Shown here: piece after piece, positions 62,401 through 64,000 of the stretch
How positions within the stretch are numbered: position 1 is the first letter of the stretch
Layout: the number at the start of each line of letters is the position of its first letter
Source of the DNA: Punica granatum
Taxonomy: Eukaryota > Streptophyta > Magnoliopsida > Myrtales > Lythraceae
Length of the DNA: 64,000 nt
Assembly: GCF_007655135.1 (NCBI RefSeq)
Contig: NC_045132.1
Coordinates: 26,282,354 to 26,346,353 of the forward strand
Direction of reading: 5' to 3'
Notes under the pieces: model-generated
The model's database searches: none
Told to the model about the DNA's origin: nothing
Seen by the model: the letters and a program-made list of their open reading frames with translations, nothing else
Program-made: the position numbers and the translations under genes

Positions 62401-64000
62401 CACTCTTGGTACCTTCACTCTTCTGTTAGTCTTCATTCTTGGAGGCTTTATCGTAGCAAAAGGTCAGTAAATTTTCGGTTTCAAACCCTAACATGATAGG
62501 CTATATAAAAGTATTGTAAATTTAAAGCGATTTTCATCATTCTGTGCAGATGACATTTTACCATGGATGATTTGGGGTTACTATGTTTCGCCTATGATGT
62601 ACGGTCTTAATGCCATCTCCATCAATGAGTTCCTCGACGAGAGATGGAGCAGCCCTGTAAGTTCTCTTTCTTCTATTCCATGCAGTTCCATCAGATTAGC
62701 TTTGTAATCTCCAGACATAAATTTAGTTCTAATATCTTTGAATCCATTGCAGCCTCTTGCCAACTCTAACGAAACCACGGTCGGGAAGACCCTTCTTAAG
62801 GAACGGGGCCTCTTTAGGACTGAAAGCTGGTACTGGATTAGTATTGCCGCTCTCTTCAGTTTCTCTATTCTCTTCAGCCTTCTCTTCATTGCCGTCCTGA
62901 CTTGGCTGAACCGTAAGTTGGCCTCTGCCTGATTTTAGCACGATTATTTCCATGAAAATTGGAATTATAAACTGATCATTTTTCTGGAACTCAATTTCAG
63001 CTCTTGGAGATAACAAAGCTACACTTTTGGAAGATGACGATGAATCTGAGGAGTCGAAGCGACGGGCTCGTACTCAAGGTATGTGGTGATATTGCAACAA
63101 AAATACTCTTAAGAATTGTATATTTTTCTTTTGCCTGCCTGATGTTTTATTGACTGTTCGAGTGCAGGCATCAATATGCAAGTGATGAACTCTGAGAGTC
63201 AACAGAGGCGTGGAATGGTTCTTCCCTTCCAGCCCCTTTCACTCGCTTTCAACCACGTAAACTACTATGTTGACATGCCTGCGGTAAGTAAAAGAAAGAA
63301 GTCTTTGTTTGAGATTCTTTGCCCGAAAATTTCTACTATTGACTGATATTTGGTTTTTAGACGAGACTGAAAGTAAAATGTACGGCTTTCCTAACAGGAA
63401 ATGAAGACTCAGGGAGTTGAAGAGACCCGACTCCAACTCTTGAGGGATGTCAGTGGCGCTTTCAGGCCTGGGGTTTTGACGGCCCTCGTTGGAGTCAGTG
63501 GGGCTGGGAAGACAACCTTGATGGATGTCTTGGCTGGAAGAAAAACCGGTGGATATATTGAAGGAGACATAAGTGTTTCAGGTTACCCTAAGAACCAAAC
63601 AACATTTGCTCGTGTGAGCGGTTACTGTGAGCAGAACGACATTCACTCACCGTATGTCACTGTGTACGAGTCACTCCTGTACTCCGCCTGGCTTCGTCTA
63701 GCTAAGGATGTCAAGACTGAGACACGAAAGGTCTGTAACTAATCACCATTTGTTTTTTCCATACGGAAATTGCTTTATCACGCCCCATCTGTTTCGGAAT
63801 ACCAAATATGGTTCTTGTTCTTCACAGATGTTTGTCGAGGAAGTTATGGACTTGGTCGAGCTCAACCCCTTGAGGAATGCTCTTGTTGGGCTTCCCGGGG
63901 TTGACGGTTTATCCACTGAGCAAAGGAAGAGGCTCACAATAGCTGTGGAGTTGGTCGCTAATCCCTCCATCATCTTCATGGACGAACCTACCTCAGGACT
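59484..64000 (+). CDS. full-size ABCG (PDR-type) transporter, 3' truncated by the window
   Basis: Plasma-membrane ATP-driven exporter of the pleiotropic drug resistance group, order NBD-TMD-NBD-TMD. Exons 59484-59978, 60344-60432, 60543-60918, 61025-61115, 61295-62195, 62302-62462, 62550-62656, 62753-62912, 63001-63078, 63168-63283, 63398-63730, 63828 onward; about 1,026 of an expected ~1,430 residues. N-terminus [20 protein letters not shown], then [18 protein letters not shown]1 has Walker [12 protein letters not shown], signature [11 protein letters not shown] and Walker [12 protein letters not shown]. The first membrane domain includes [14 protein letters not shown] [15 protein letters not shown] and NP-type ending TWLNPLGD. 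NBD2 has GVSGAGKTT and the degenerate LSTEQRKRL signature usual in plant PDRs. Likely cargo (lipids, terpenoids, hormones) cannot be told from sequence. The second membrane domain is beyond the window. Confidence 0.96.

Overview
This is eukaryotic nuclear DNA from a flowering plant, very probably a eudicot. The genes have many short exons with GT-AG introns, AT-rich introns and intergenic DNA, CT/GA-rich leaders, and plant-specific families (AGCVIII kinases, PDR-type ABCG transporter, HDA9, CYP71, alkaline/neutral invertase). I cannot name the species. I assembled exon chains by eye from splice sites; the lengths were checked to be whole codons, but nothing was aligned to a database.

Layout. 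0-7.5 kb: a frameshifted DUF247 relic (-), a plastid-type aldo/keto reductase (+) with a duplicated first coding exon, and a PPR-DYW-like relic (-). 7.5-13 kb: a twin-CX9C protein of unknown function (+), an AT-rich gap, and ribosomal protein P2 (+). 13.6-23.2 kb: a divergent histidine phosphotransfer (HPt) protein (-) and the WD40-cyclophilin CYP71 (-). 24.9-28.3 kb: an AGC1-12-like kinase (-) with an apparent 1-base frameshift. 34.4-39 kb: a second, longer AGCVIII kinase (+) and a plastid-type low-molecular-weight tyrosine phosphatase (+). 39.5-47.8 kb: alkaline/neutral invertase (-) and histone deacetylase HDA9 (-). HDA9 is divergent from a COX7a-like cytochrome oxidase subunit (+) at 49.5 kb. 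49.9-59.4 kb has no gene I can support and is rich in repeats, including two tandem duplications, a MITE and a 1.6-kb element with long inverted termini. 59.5 kb to the end: a full-size ABCG/PDR transporter (+), cut off by the window edge.

The order P2 - CYP71 - AGC1-12 - LMW phosphatase - HDA9 matches, from memory, Arabidopsis At3g44590, At3g44600, At3g44610, At3g44620 and At3g44680, so the middle of the window looks like a conserved syntenic block. The HPt protein, the second kinase and the invertase are extra here. The neighbours have unrelated jobs (translation, chromatin, auxin-transport signalling, sugar metabolism, respiration), so the block is shared ancestry and not an operon-like pathway. 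I did not find a convincing new multi-gene system. The best leads are the alternative first exon of the reductase, the conserved-looking twin-CX9C protein, the kinase frameshift and the foldback element.
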